The notes: generated by a model from the letters alone, not told the origin. Shown: positions 54,901 to 62,656, numbered from the stretch's first letter. The stretch: DNA of 64,000 bases from Microbacterium sp. SORGH_AS_0428 (GCF_031453615.1 NZ_JAVIZT010000001.1:1364001-1428000); one strand, 5' to 3'. A program made the numbers and translations.

Positions 54901-56511
54901 GTCGTCCACGACGACACCGTCGGCACCGTCGGCGACGGGCTTGCCGTCCACCGTCGCGTTGTCCTTGGCAGCGGCCTGGTTGACGACGCTGTGCACGGCC
55001 GCATCCGCCGTCGAGCCGATGCCCGTTCCCAGCGCCACCATCTCGTCGTCGAAGAGGAAGGTGCTCTTCAGACCCTTCGTCTTCGCGCGGTCGAGCGTGT
55101 AGACGTTCGCGCCGTAGCGCCCGTCGGAGACGCCCCCCGTGAAGCTGCCGCCGTTGCCGACGCGGCCGTTCGTTCCTCGCGTCTGCTCCTTCAGGTAGGG
55201 AGCCGTGACACCCGGGTAGTGGAACCAGTCGAAGGCGGGACCGAGGTCGAGGTACTCACGGTTGTTCACCTGGATGGCGGTGGCCGACGCCGAGTTCCAG
55301 AAGACCTCGTTGCCGACCTCGGGACGGAACGTGGAACGATACTCCGCGCCGACCGTGCGGCTGGAGTTCAGACGCGTGAAGACGGCGTACTCGTCGCGGA
55401 TGTGGGAGGAGAACTCCGACCGCCAGAAGTACTTGTCGCCCGTGACGCCGTTGCCGGGGGTCTTGCCGCGGATGTTGTCGGCGAGTGCGCGGTACTGCGT
55501 GGCGTAGAGGGCATCGGTGCGCGCCATCTCGTCGAGCGGTTCGAGGAACTCCGATGCGTAGCTCGTGACGCCATCGATCGTCTTGGGCGGTCGGTAGCCC
55601 AGGTAGAGCATCCCCACCTCGCCGCGGATCATCCAGCGCGTGCCGTTGATGATGTAGAACGCGATGTCGTCGAGCTGCGCGCGGGTGAAACCGAGGCTCG
55701 TGCCCCGCGCCGCATCCGCCCACAGCGCGACGTTGGTGAACAGCGCCATGCCGTAGCCCTCGCTGTAGAGCTGCGCCTCGTGGGCCCAGAAGCTGGCGTC
55801 GGGCTGCACGGCCTCGTTGACGTTCCCGGAGTTGTCGACGGCGACCGTCGCGGCCATCGTGTCGAACCCGGAGGCGATGTTCTCGAAGTTGCGCGAGGCC
55901 ACCGCCTCGAACAGGTAGTTCGTCGTACGCCATGCACCGTTGGCACCGACCGGGTCGAGCTTTCCGGTGTTGTGCTTCAGGCTGGCGGCGAACGCCTCGT
56001 CGCTGAGCACTCCGCCGAGGAAGATCGAGATGCGCCCCATGGCCATGGACTCGCCGATCTCGGTCTCCCACCAGTTCTGATTGCCGGGATCGACCGCATC
56101 CCAGTACGTCAGGGCGCGGTCGACCGCGGTCACGAGGGCGGGATCCTCGAAGCCCTTCGCGTCGGAGTCGCGGTACGCGTAGGCCATCGCGAGCATGCGG
56201 TACAGCGCGATGTAGGCGGACCAGGTCGCGCCGTTCGCCGAGCTCGTACGGTCGGCGTAGTTCACGTCGGACCAGGAGCCGTCGGCGTTCTGGGATGCGG
56301 CGTACTCCTGCGCTTCGGACACACGCGCCAGGTAGATGCCGTTGGCGATGATGATCTCATCGCCCTGCGCCAGGTAGTACTCCTGCAGACGCGCCACGAT
56401 CGTGTCGACGTCGTCGTCAGGGGTGGCTGCCGTCGCGGGCACGGTGGCGAGCCCTGTGAAGGCGAGCACCAGGGCGACGACGAGAGCCAGCGAGGCCCTG
56501 ATTCTTCTCAT
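51958..56511 (-). CDS. Cell-wall-anchored polysaccharide lyase family 8 (xanthan/hyaluronate lyase-like)
   Basis: 1517-aa surface enzyme. Signal peptide 1-29. The PL8 alpha-toroid holds NWWETEIGE (146-154) and a catalytic set aligned with xanthan lyase: Asn191 (VGANGAW), His244 (FWAHEAQLY), Tyr253 (SEGYG). Spacing 53/9 compares with 52/9 (Asn194/His246/Tyr255) known in Bacillus xanthan lyase. PL8 beta domains follow (NSSRTVGAEYRSTFRPE; FDWFHYPGVTAPYL), then three F5/8 type C (discoidin) carbohydrate-binding domains (about 760-1175), a FIVAR-like helical region, FN3, an Ig-like domain, and a sortase signal LPSTG with membrane helix and RRRRR tail. It cleaves an acidic polysaccharide by beta-elimination outside the cell. 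ATG 56511 has AAGGAG upstream. Confidence 0.88.
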   Translation of the reverse strand: MRRIRASLALVVALVLAFTGLATVPATAATPDDDVDTIVARLQEYYLAQGDEIIIANGIYLARVSEAQEYAASQNADGSWSDVNYADRTSSANGATWSAYIALYRMLAMAYAYRDSDAKGFEDPALVTAVDRALTYWDAVDPGNQNWWETEIGESMAMGRISIFLGGVLSDEAFAASLKHNTGKLDPVGANGAWRTTNYLFEAVASRNFENIASGFDTMAATVAVDNSGNVNEAVQPDASFWAHEAQLYSEGYGMALFTNVALWADAARGTSLGFTRAQLDDIAFYIINGTRWMIRGEVGMLYLGYRPPKTIDGVTSYASEFLEPLDEMARTDALYATQYRALADNIRGKTPGNGVTGDKYFWRSEFSSHIRDEYAVFTRLNSSRTVGAEYRSTFRPEVGNEVFWNSASATAIQVNNREYLDLGPAFDWFHYPGVTAPYLKEQTRGTNGRVGNGGSFTGGVSDGRYGANVYTLDRAKTKGLKSTFLFDDEMVALGTGIGSTADAAVHSVVNQAAAKDNATVDGKPVADGADGVVVDDPAWAYNDEVGYVFPSDAPVTVSNKAQTGSWVGEDAVSRDAFTLYFDHGTKPTDAGYEYIVLPAASPAEVERYAAAPAVRILQNDASVQAVQHAGLQRTMATFFQADALDLGDGRTLEVNQPAIVILDESGAEPVVSIANPDKPGLVVAVTLRGPDAVHAGTFALGSGPNLGKTVTASLTPTDGAQASAYSASSSAEGRGAALAGDGDAATSWASADGGVQWVAKDLGAGAFVTGLTLEWGAQAATRYLVQTSQDGANWSDLRFVQDAEGGTETLEFPPTAATYLRVLLLESTGGSGYSIAEMSVEASRNLALGRSVTASGGSAAGSITDGNMASRWSANLSDTAWTQVDLGSVQSIGTVRLWWEASYAKQYRIQVSDDQSNWRDAYVTPSGGSDGGLDVIAVQENARYVRMQSIQRSTTQYGVSIWEMEVFEGDAIASAPTTPVGRENLALGRPTTAESSYNATLEPRFATDGIGTTRWASRREDAPYKTERWLQVDLEGPRTVNQAVLTWESATSNDFRLEGSLDGQTWQELARVQKTSAELKNTVDFADAEVRYVRVAGLPVTKYGISLFEFELYGGYNFSCTSPDVSAAHGDIATVTASIAPLDADDAFTAYPVDAAVARVEGVPRVGAEGSVAFDLRAGESGSTRVLLTHAKGDEISWCTVNVAVDTAALQELVDRGNALDSNIYTAESWRPVLPALEAAKDALRTSGIGQPVIDQRAEALRAALDGLVEIGQEPEVTVPSAPASLTAAAEGSAVIATWLAPEDDGGAAVSAYELTIGDRVIPVGGDVLTGRADGLAPGTYAVSVRAQNEAGWSPATTPVSVEVVEQSDRTPTVTASDGLRAGGTVTVTGAEFTPGAQYLVQLRSSPRDLGTVTADAAGAFTLTGDIPADVPGGAHTIVVMRDGVDIASVAVQIEAAAGGGTDPQNPQSPQNPADGALPSTGADLAWVPWTAAAALLMLTLGGALVLDRRRRRAGD

Positions 56512-56609
56512 GACGGGCTCCTTCGGCCGGTTGAGAGATGCGCGCATGCGTGCGCGAAGAGAGGATGCGGGCGCTGAGCCCGACGCGCCGCGCGTCGACG
56601 CGGACGAGA

Positions 56610-56644
56610 GAGGGGCCGGGGAGCATCACGCTCCCCGGCCCCTC
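56610..56644 (-). terminator. Intercistronic hairpin between the sugar-binding protein and PL8 genes
   Basis: A 15-bp perfect stem (56610-56624 with 56630-56644) with a 5-base loop starts 4 bp after the stop of the binding-protein gene. No U-run follows. Such hairpins commonly cause partial termination or protect upstream mRNA, giving more binding protein than the downstream product. Confidence 0.65.
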
Positions 56645-56648
56645 GTGA

Positions 56649-57950
56649 TCAGCCCTGGGCTGCGAGCGAGTCGATCTTGTCGGCGGCGCTCTTCATCTGC
56701 TCGGCGAGGTCTCCCTGGCCGGACTGCACCGCGGCACCCCAGGTGTCGCGGAAGGTCTGCCAGATCTCCGTCGCGTTGGCGATGTTCGGCACGTCGACCG
56801 TCAGCGGGACGGCCTGGGCGAAGGTCGCGAGCAGCGGGTTCGCGGCGAGGTAGTCGCCCGCCACCTCGGTGAGGTCGGTGCGGATCGGGAACTGACCGGT
56901 GGTCTCGAGCAGAGCGAGGTCGTTGTCGGCATCCATCGAGAACTTCGCGAAGTCCCACGCGGTCTGCTTGTTCTGGCACGAGGTGTACAGACCGACGTTC
57001 TTCGAGTCGCCGAACGTGTAGGTCTCTTCGAGCGTCTTGCCGTCGGCGGTCGGAAGCGGCACGACGCCGTACTCGACCTTGCCGTCGAACTGCGCGGCAC
57101 CCCACGGACCGGCGATGCCCATCGCGGCGACACCGTCGGCGAACGGGCCCGCCCAGGCGTCGCCGCTGTACGCCTCGGCCGACGAGTAGCCGTCGGCGTA
57201 GAGCGTCTTCCAGAACTCGAGCGTCTGCATGCCCGCGTCGCTCGTGAACGTCGCCGTACCGTCGGCCACCAGCTGCGTGCCGTCGGAGTTGGCGAGGTAG
57301 AACGGGTAGAAGTCAAACAGCGCGTTCGTGTAATCGCCGGATGCCGGCGGGTACAGCGCGTAGTCGGCGGCGCCCGCATCCTTGATCGCCTTCGCGGCGG
57401 CGAGCACGTCATCGTAGGTCGAGAGCTTCGGGGCTTCGGCGTCGAGCCCGGCCTCGGCGAAGGCGGTCTTGTTGTAGTAGAGCATGAAGGGGTTGGCCTT
57501 CCACGGCACCTGGTACAGGTCGCCGTCGGGCGAACGGAACCCGTCCGCCGCGTCGCCCGAGCGCTCGGTGATGAACGACTCGCCGTCGTCGAACGTCTTC
57601 GAGATGTTGACCAGGCCGCCCTGTTTCTGGAACGAGGGCACCGCGGCAGGTGCGGTGTTGTAGACGAGGCAGGCGGTGTTGCCCGCGGTGATCGCGGCCG
57701 AGATCGCATCCTCGGAGGACTTGCCGGCCGGGATGGCCTCCGCCGTCACCTGCTCGTCCGGGTGGTCGGCGTTCCACGCCTCGACGACGGCCTTGCCCCA
57801 GGCGATCTCCTGCTCGTTCGTCGAGTACCAGATCGTGATCGGACCGGACGTGAGTTCTGTGCTCGCTGCGTCGCCGCCCCCCGAGCTGCACGCTGCCAAC
57901 GGAACGGCAACGGCGACGAGGGCGACAGCAGCGCTGATGGAACGCTTCAT
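56649..57950 (-). CDS. Sugar ABC transporter substrate-binding lipoprotein (family 1)
   Basis: 433-aa receptor lipoprotein. Signal peptide with lipobox LAAC (Cys about 21), then a Ser/Gly linker. The solute-binding family 1 fold follows (ITIWYSTNEQEIAWGKAVVE, YQVPWKANPFMLYYNKTAF, ADGVAAMGIAGPWGAAQ, AWDFAKFSM). It is the missing receptor for the two CUT1 permeases at 38.7-40.5 kb, since both promoters share LacI operator words. AGGAG precedes the ATG at 57950. PL8 follows on the same strand, 137 bp later, so lyase and receptor are co-transcribed. Confidence 0.92.
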   Translation of the reverse strand: MKRSISAAVALVAVAVPLAACSSGGGDAASTELTSGPITIWYSTNEQEIAWGKAVVEAWNADHPDEQVTAEAIPAGKSSEDAISAAITAGNTACLVYNTAPAAVPSFQKQGGLVNISKTFDDGESFITERSGDAADGFRSPDGDLYQVPWKANPFMLYYNKTAFAEAGLDAEAPKLSTYDDVLAAAKAIKDAGAADYALYPPASGDYTNALFDFYPFYLANSDGTQLVADGTATFTSDAGMQTLEFWKTLYADGYSSAEAYSGDAWAGPFADGVAAMGIAGPWGAAQFDGKVEYGVVPLPTADGKTLEETYTFGDSKNVGLYTSCQNKQTAWDFAKFSMDADNDLALLETTGQFPIRTDLTEVAGDYLAANPLLATFAQAVPLTVDVPNIANATEIWQTFRDTWGAAVQSGQGDLAEQMKSAADKIDSLAAQG

Positions 57951-58107
57951 TGCGCGGACTCCTTCTCGCAATACTGCCCACGCCAGCCATTGCGTTTCTG
58001 TGATTCGGACCTTCGGAGAACGTCCACACGCACGGGTCGCGCGTGGTCGCACTGATCCACGCCCGCGGGTGGCGCTCTCAGTCGTCTCGTCGAGTGGTTG
58101 CAGCCTT

Positions 58108-58174
58108 AGTAAACCGGTTCTTGCCTACCGCGTCAATACTCGAAGCTCTCGCTAGTTGCACGTTACTAAATCGG
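58108..58174. promoter_or_regulatory. Two LacI-type operators upstream of the sugar-binding protein gene
   Basis: AGTAAACCGGTT (58108-58119) is identical to the minus strand of 38554-38543. ACTAAATCGG (58165-58174) is identical to the minus strand of 38465-38456. Both lie in the 272-bp region 57951-58222, about 160 and 215 bp upstream of the ATG at 57950. The rest of that region shows no gene. Confidence 0.75.
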
Positions 58175-58222
58175 TATATCTGGACGATGCGCGGACTGAC
58201 GGGCGCAGAGGCGCAGAACGAG

Positions 58223-58810
58223 TCATGCACCCTTGCGGGCCGCATGGCGCGCAACGCGGTTGCGGTTGCCGCACCCCGCAGCCGTGCACCAGATCCGGTT
58301 GTGTCGCGGCGATGTGTCCAGATAGACCCAGCCACATGCATCGTCGGCGCATTGACGGGCGGCGTGCAGGTCCGAGGTGATCAGGTCGTGGGCGAGAACG
58401 GCGATCGCCGCACGGGGCGCCGAGACGTCTCCCGGTACCCGCCACCGCCAGGACGCAGATCCCGCGTCGCGCTGGAGCGTCGAGCGACCACGGGCGGCGA
58501 CGTACTCCTCGGCGATGAGGTGCGCCGCCGACTCGGATGAGGTGAAGACCGCCTCGTAGATCGCCTCGCGCAGCGCGACGATCGCTCGGAACTCGCGTGC
58601 CGCCGCATCCGGATCCGCCGCAGTCACGGCCGCGAGAGCGCCATCATCCACGACCCCCATCTGGGCGCACCACGCCACGACGTCGTCGAAGTCGGCGAGG
58701 GTGTCGATCGCCCGGCTCGAGTCGAGCCGCCAGTGAACCGTGTCGACGAGGTCGAAGCCCGGGTGACCGCCCACCGCGGGAAACGGCGACCTCTCCCGCG
58801 ACTCACTCAT
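58223..58810 (-). CDS. CGNR zinc-finger / ABATE-domain regulator
   Basis: 195-aa. The N-terminal ABATE domain includes GHPGFDLVDTVHWR. The C-terminal CGNR zinc finger reads CADDACGWVYLDTSPRHNRIW then CTAAGCGNRNRVARH; four cysteines bind zinc and NRxRVARH contacts DNA. It is probably a stress-responsive transcription factor. TAAGCT at minus 58822-58817 lies six bases before the ATG, so it is probably leaderless. It is divergent from the MFS exporter and may regulate it. Confidence 0.88.
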   Translation of the reverse strand: MSESRERSPFPAVGGHPGFDLVDTVHWRLDSSRAIDTLADFDDVVAWCAQMGVVDDGALAAVTAADPDAAAREFRAIVALREAIYEAVFTSSESAAHLIAEEYVAARGRSTLQRDAGSASWRWRVPGDVSAPRAAIAVLAHDLITSDLHAARQCADDACGWVYLDTSPRHNRIWCTAAGCGNRNRVARHAARKGA

Positions 58811-58874
58811 GGTCCGAGCTTAATGCGCGATCCCGGGTTGTGCCGTTAGTTGAGTTCATGCCAGGGTCTAATGC

Positions 58875-60164
58875 ATGTTCAGCCGCTTATCCATTAGGCC
58901 ACATCGCGCGGGTCTCGGCCGCGACTTCGGTCGGTTCTGGCTGGCGCAGGGCGCCTCGTCGGTCGGCGCGCAGATCAGCGAGCTGGCGGTTCCGATGCTG
59001 GCGGTGCTGGCGCTCCACGCCTCCGCCGGCGAAGCGGGGCTTCTCGGAGCGGCACGGTGGGTGCCCTTTCTGCTGCTCGCGCTGCCGCTCGGGGTGCTGG
59101 TCGATCGCTCCCGACGGCGCCGCATCCTGATCACGTCAGACCTTGCCCGCGCGGCGGTGACCGCGGTGATCGTCGCGCTCGCTCTCGCGGCGGTGCTGAC
59201 TCTGCCCGTCCTCGTCGTGCTCGTCGGGGTGCTCGGCGCCTTCACCGTCGCCTTCGAAGTGGCCTATCAGTCGTTCCTGCCGACGGTCGCCGGGCGCGAC
59301 CAGCTCGAGCGGGCGAACGGCAGGCTCCAGGCGACGGTCGCCGCCACCGAGATCGGCGGACCGGGGCTGGCGGGCTTGCTGATCCAAGCCCTCTCGGCCG
59401 CGGGGGCGCTCGCGGTGCACGCCGTTGCGTACGTCGTCTCCGCCGCCGCACTCCTCCGCATCCGCACGCCCGAGGCCATCCCCGCCTCATCCGGGCGCAG
59501 CGCCATGGCCGACCTGCGCGAGGGACTCGCGTTCGTCCGCCGCGACGGCTACCTCGTCGCCTTGCTCGGCTTCTCGGCGATCTACAACCTCTTCGCGCAG
59601 TGGATCATGGTGCTCTTCACCGTGCACGCAGTGCGTGAGCTCGGGCTCGAGGCCGGCCACCTCGGCCTGGTGTTCGGACTCGGCGCGATCGGGGCCGTGA
59701 TCGGCGCCGCCTGTGCACCGGCGAGCGTGGCGCGATTCGGAGCCGGCCCCGTGCTGGTGGCATGCGCTGCCGCGGAGAGCGCCGTGCTCGCTGCGCTTCC
59801 GTTCCTCCCCGGCGCGTGGGGCGGGACCGCACTGGTCGCAGTCCTCGTCGTCGTGTTCGCTGTCAACGGCGCGGGCACGTCGCTGTCGAGCGTCGCGGCG
59901 GTGACGCTGCGTCAGCTGCGCACGCCGGACCACCTGCTGGGCCGCGTCAACGCCACGATGCGGTGGATCTCGTACGGCGTCGTAGCGATCGGCGCGGCGG
60001 CCGGGGGTGCGGTGGGCGAGATCATCGGCACACGATGGGGCATGGCGATCGGCTGCGCGGGGGTGCTGCTCACGGTGATCTGGGTGGGCGCATCACCGCT
60101 TCGCCGCATCCGGGATCCGCGTTCGCTCGCTCGTGACGTCACCGAGGCGAAAGCGTCCGCCTGA
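58875..60164 (+). CDS. MFS exporter (MFS_3 / enterobactin-exporter-like)
   Basis: 429-aa with 12 helices. The block LGRDFGRFWLAQGASSVGAQIS is the typical N-terminus of MFS_3-type exporters, followed by LPLGVLVDRSRRRRILI (A-motif-like loop) and GHLGLVFGLGAIGAVIGA. C-terminal TLRQLRTPDHLLGRVNATMRW is also characteristic. It likely exports small molecules such as siderophores or drugs. The true start may lie a few codons after 58875, because the family begins near LGRDF. It shares a 64-bp gap with the divergent CGNR regulator. Confidence 0.83.
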   Translation: MFSRLSIRPHRAGLGRDFGRFWLAQGASSVGAQISELAVPMLAVLALHASAGEAGLLGAARWVPFLLLALPLGVLVDRSRRRRILITSDLARAAVTAVIVALALAAVLTLPVLVVLVGVLGAFTVAFEVAYQSFLPTVAGRDQLERANGRLQATVAATEIGGPGLAGLLIQALSAAGALAVHAVAYVVSAAALLRIRTPEAIPASSGRSAMADLREGLAFVRRDGYLVALLGFSAIYNLFAQWIMVLFTVHAVRELGLEAGHLGLVFGLGAIGAVIGAACAPASVARFGAGPVLVACAAAESAVLAALPFLPGAWGGTALVAVLVVVFAVNGAGTSLSSVAAVTLRQLRTPDHLLGRVNATMRWISYGVVAIGAAAGGAVGEIIGTRWGMAIGCAGVLLTVIWVGASPLRRIRDPRSLARDVTEAKASA

Positions 60165-60191
60165 TCGCCGTGACCTCCCGCAGCGGGTTCG

Positions 60192-60461
60192 TCACCAGAT
60201 GGTGCCGCCGCCGACGGAGATGCCACCCCAGGTGAGAAGGATGAAGATGATCGCGAACACCACGGGCGCGATGCCCTGTCCGCTGCGCGCGAGCCCCTTC
60301 AACAGGCCGATCACCGTGAACACGGCCGCGACGATGGAGAGCCCACCGCCCAGGATGAGCCCGATGAACAGCGGGATGGGCATGAGCACGAGCCCCGCGA
60401 GGCCGAACCAGAATCCAGCCCAGGCGCTCGGGTTGCGGCGACGTTCGACGGTGTAGGACAC
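60192..60461 (-). CDS. Small membrane protein (DUF4190-like)
   Basis: 89-aa with two to three hydrophobic helices: a basic N-terminus (SYTVERRRNPSAWAGFWFGL), then LVLMPIPLFIGLILGG, AVFTVIGLLKGL and APVVFAIIFILLTW. Arrangement and length resemble DUF4190 proteins, and the function is unknown. The GTG start has CATAAT six bases upstream (leaderless pattern). Confidence 0.72.
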   Translation of the reverse strand: MSYTVERRRNPSAWAGFWFGLAGLVLMPIPLFIGLILGGGLSIVAAVFTVIGLLKGLARSGQGIAPVVFAIIFILLTWGGISVGGGTIW

Positions 60462-60499
60462 GTGCCCATTATGCGGGGCGGGGCCCGATAGAACACAAA

Positions 60500-60519
60500 A
60501 GCCCCGGCGTACCGGGGCT
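60500..60519 (-). terminator. Terminator of the tRNA-Ser gene
   Basis: AGCCCCGG (60500-60507) and CCGGGGCT (60512-60519) form an 8-bp stem with a four-base loop, followed on the minus strand by TTTTGTG. It lies two bases after the tRNA CCA end. Confidence 0.85.
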
Positions 60520-60521
60520 CA

Positions 60522-60613
60522 TGGCGGAGACGGAGGGATTTGAACCCTCGGTCCCCTTACGGGGACTCCACCTTAGCAGGGTGGTGCACTAGGCCTGACT
60601 ATGCGACGTCTCC
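60522..60613 (-). tRNA. tRNA-Ser (anticodon GCU)
   Basis: A type II tRNA with a long variable arm. Acceptor arms are GGAGACG (60613-60607) and CGTCTCC (60532-60526). Anticodon stem CCACC/GGTGG holds the loop CTGCTAA, giving anticodon GCT for AGC/AGU serine codons. Variable arm GTCCCC/GGGGAC and T-loop GAGGGTTCAAATCCCTC are present. Discriminator G and CCA are encoded (60525-60522). Confidence 0.97.
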
Positions 60614-60730
60614 AGTGGCGGCTTGCGCCGAACACACCCGTCCATCATAACCGGTCGGTTCGTCCCCACCGAACAGGTCCCGGATACTCGATAGCGGATG
60701 CGGTAGGCACCGCATCCGGAAGGGGATGCG

Positions 60731-61390
60731 GTGGACCCGAAACACCTCGTCAGTTCGGCGGCGCTTGCGCTGCTGGCCGGTTTCGTCGACGGCTTCGCCT
60801 TCGTCATGCTCGGGGGCTTCTTCGTGTCGTTCATGAGCGGCAACACGACGCAGGCCTCCGCAGAACTGACAGGCGGCGCGTGGGGCGCGGCCGCATACGC
60901 AGGTCTGCTCGTGGCCGCCTTCGTCGTCGGCGGGGTGACCGGAACGGCCGTGTCCATCCGCGCCCGATCGCGCGGTGTGATGACGCTCGTCGCGGCCATG
61001 CTCCTCGCGGCCGCCGCGCTCGCGGGGCTCGGCGTGGTTCTCGCGGCGGGGCCGGTGCTCGCGGCCGCGATGGGCGCCACCAACGCCGTGCACTCACGCG
61101 ACGGCGCCGCCCCCTTCGGCATCACGTACATGACGGGGCAGCTCATGAAGCTCGCCGAGAACATCGTCGCGGCCTTCCGCGGCGGCGACCGGCGCGCGTG
61201 GATGCGGCACCTCGCGCTGTGGCTCGCCATCGCGATCGGTGCTGTGGGCGGTGCCGCTGCGGCGCGCCTGGTCGGCCCCGTGGCGCTGTGGTTGCCGGCC
61301 GCGGCCGCGGGCGCGACCGCGATCACGCTCTTCCTCCGTCGGAGACGGCCCTCTTCGGCGGCCGTCGCCCCGCACCGCTCGGACGCGTAG
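60731..61390 (+). CDS. DUF1275 (YoaK) family membrane protein
   Basis: 219-aa with about six helices. The family motif FVDGFAFVMLGGFFVSFMSGN lies near residues 18-38 and the repeat AMGATNAVHSRDG...GITYMTGQLMKLAE around 113-142; both are diagnostic of DUF1275. The GTG start has AAGGGG 5 bp upstream. It is proposed to be a permease and the substrate is unknown. It ends 4-27 bp from the convergent LCP gene. Confidence 0.9.
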   Translation: MDPKHLVSSAALALLAGFVDGFAFVMLGGFFVSFMSGNTTQASAELTGGAWGAAAYAGLLVAAFVVGGVTGTAVSIRARSRGVMTLVAAMLLAAAALAGLGVVLAAGPVLAAAMGATNAVHSRDGAAPFGITYMTGQLMKLAENIVAAFRGGDRRAWMRHLALWLAIAIGAVGGAAAARLVGPVALWLPAAAAGATAITLFLRRRRPSSAAVAPHRSDA

Positions 61391-61417
61391 CGCGCTACTT
61401 CTGCGGAACGGTGCAGG

Positions 61418-62656
61418 TCACCTGATTCGCCGTCTGCCCCGGAATCGACGACGGCAGCTCAACCGCCGTGTCCGACGGCAGTGCCTCGCCGCCCTCGGTC
61501 GCGCGCCGGGGGTCGGCTCAGATGTCGTTGCGCCGGGCGCCTCGCCCGTGACCTCGACGCCGAACCCGCCGCTGGCCTCGCCCGTGAGCTGCAGCGGCCG
61601 GTTCTCGCGCAGCGCCGCGAACAGCGCGTCTGCGGCATCCGAGATGGGCACCAGTCCATCGCCCTCGTACGCCGTCGGGTACTGCACGAACAGGATGTCC
61701 TCGAACGGCACATCCTTCAGCGCCATCGCGATCTGCACCATCCTGGTCGGGTTCGCGAGCTGCTTGTCGAGCACGAGCTGCTTGTCACGCAGCTGCGTCA
61801 TGGCGACGTTGGCGAAGTTCAGCAGCTTGCCCGCATCCCCGAACACCGCATCGCCTTGCAGCTTGCGCACGAGCGACGACATGAACTGCTGCTGGTTCGA
61901 GATGCGGCCGAGGTCGGTCCCGTCGCCGATGCCGTGGCGGATGCGCAGGAACTGCAGAGCCTCGATGCCCTGGAGCGTGTGCGTGCCGGCCGAGAGCGCG
62001 AGTCCGGTGTGCCGGTCGGAGATGTCGCCCTGCAGGCATACGTCGACGCCTCCGACGGCGTCCGAGAGATTGATCACACCGGTCCAACGGATCGCGGCCG
62101 CGAACTGGATGTCCTCGCCCGTGAGCTCCTCCACGGTGCGTACCGTGCACCCGAGACCGCCGTACATGTACGACGCATTGATCTTCTCCGTGCCGCCGCC
62201 GACCGTGTTGCCGTCGGCGTCCTGGCATTCGGCGATCGGCACGTAGGTGTCGCGCGGGAACGAGACGACGGTGACCCGACGCGGCTCGTCGCTGATGTGC
62301 ACGAGCATCGTGACGTCGTTGCGCTCGCCCCCGTCGTCGTCGATGCCGCAGCGCGGGAACATCCGCAGATCCTGGCCCTCGCACGAGTCGGTGCCGGCGA
62401 GCAGCAGGTTCACGCCGCCTTCGATCTCACCGAGCCCGGGAGGCAGGGCCGGATCGCCCTCGTTGCCGATCTCGACGGCGTTGTTGCCGATGGTCGCCGC
62501 GGCATCCCACACGTGGAACCCGACGACGCCCGCGGCGGAGACGATCGCCACGGCCACCGCGACCCCGGCGACGGCCAGCGCCTGCATCAGCGGATGCGGC
62601 GAGCGGAGCCGTCCGTGCCGGGCGACCGTTCCGCGGCGGCGGGGACGCGTTGCCAT
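61418..62656 (-). CDS. LytR-CpsA-Psr family cell-wall ligase, C-terminus frameshifted
   Basis: 412-aa as read. N-terminal basic tail, one membrane helix (about 25-48), then the LCP domain: GGVNLLLAGTDSCEG, NDVTMLVHISDEPRRVTVVSFPRDTYVPI (catalytic-type Arg/Asp), DAVGGVDVCL, LQFLRIRHGIGDGTDLGRISNQQQF. It attaches glycopolymers to peptidoglycan outside the membrane. The last about 30 residues become Arg-rich nonsense. The -1 frame instead reads ALPSDTAVELPSSIPGQTANQVTC to a stop at 61395, matching the paralogue's tail (ALPSSIAGQTAAEETC). A base lost near GGGGG 61508-61512 would explain it. The catalytic domain is unaffected. Its start overlaps the upstream LCP stop. Confidence 0.85.
   Translation of the reverse strand: MATRPRRRGTVARHGRLRSPHPLMQALAVAGVAVAVAIVSAAGVVGFHVWDAAATIGNNAVEIGNEGDPALPPGLGEIEGGVNLLLAGTDSCEGQDLRMFPRCGIDDDGGERNDVTMLVHISDEPRRVTVVSFPRDTYVPIAECQDADGNTVGGGTEKINASYMYGGLGCTVRTVEELTGEDIQFAAAIRWTGVINLSDAVGGVDVCLQGDISDRHTGLALSAGTHTLQGIEALQFLRIRHGIGDGTDLGRISNQQQFMSSLVRKLQGDAVFGDAGKLLNFANVAMTQLRDKQLVLDKQLANPTRMVQIAMALKDVPFEDILFVQYPTAYEGDGLVPISDAADALFAALRENRPLQLTGEASGGFGVEVTGEAPGATTSEPTPGARPRAARHCRRTRRLSCRRRFRGRRRIR

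Noticed and set aside
58866..58900. tRNA-like D-arm on the minus strand (GTGGCCTAATGGATAAGCGG) next to the MFS gene
   Set aside because: No anticodon stem of five pairs, no uridine before an anticodon, and no T-arm or acceptor partner follow. It overlaps the start of the MFS gene. It is most likely chance.
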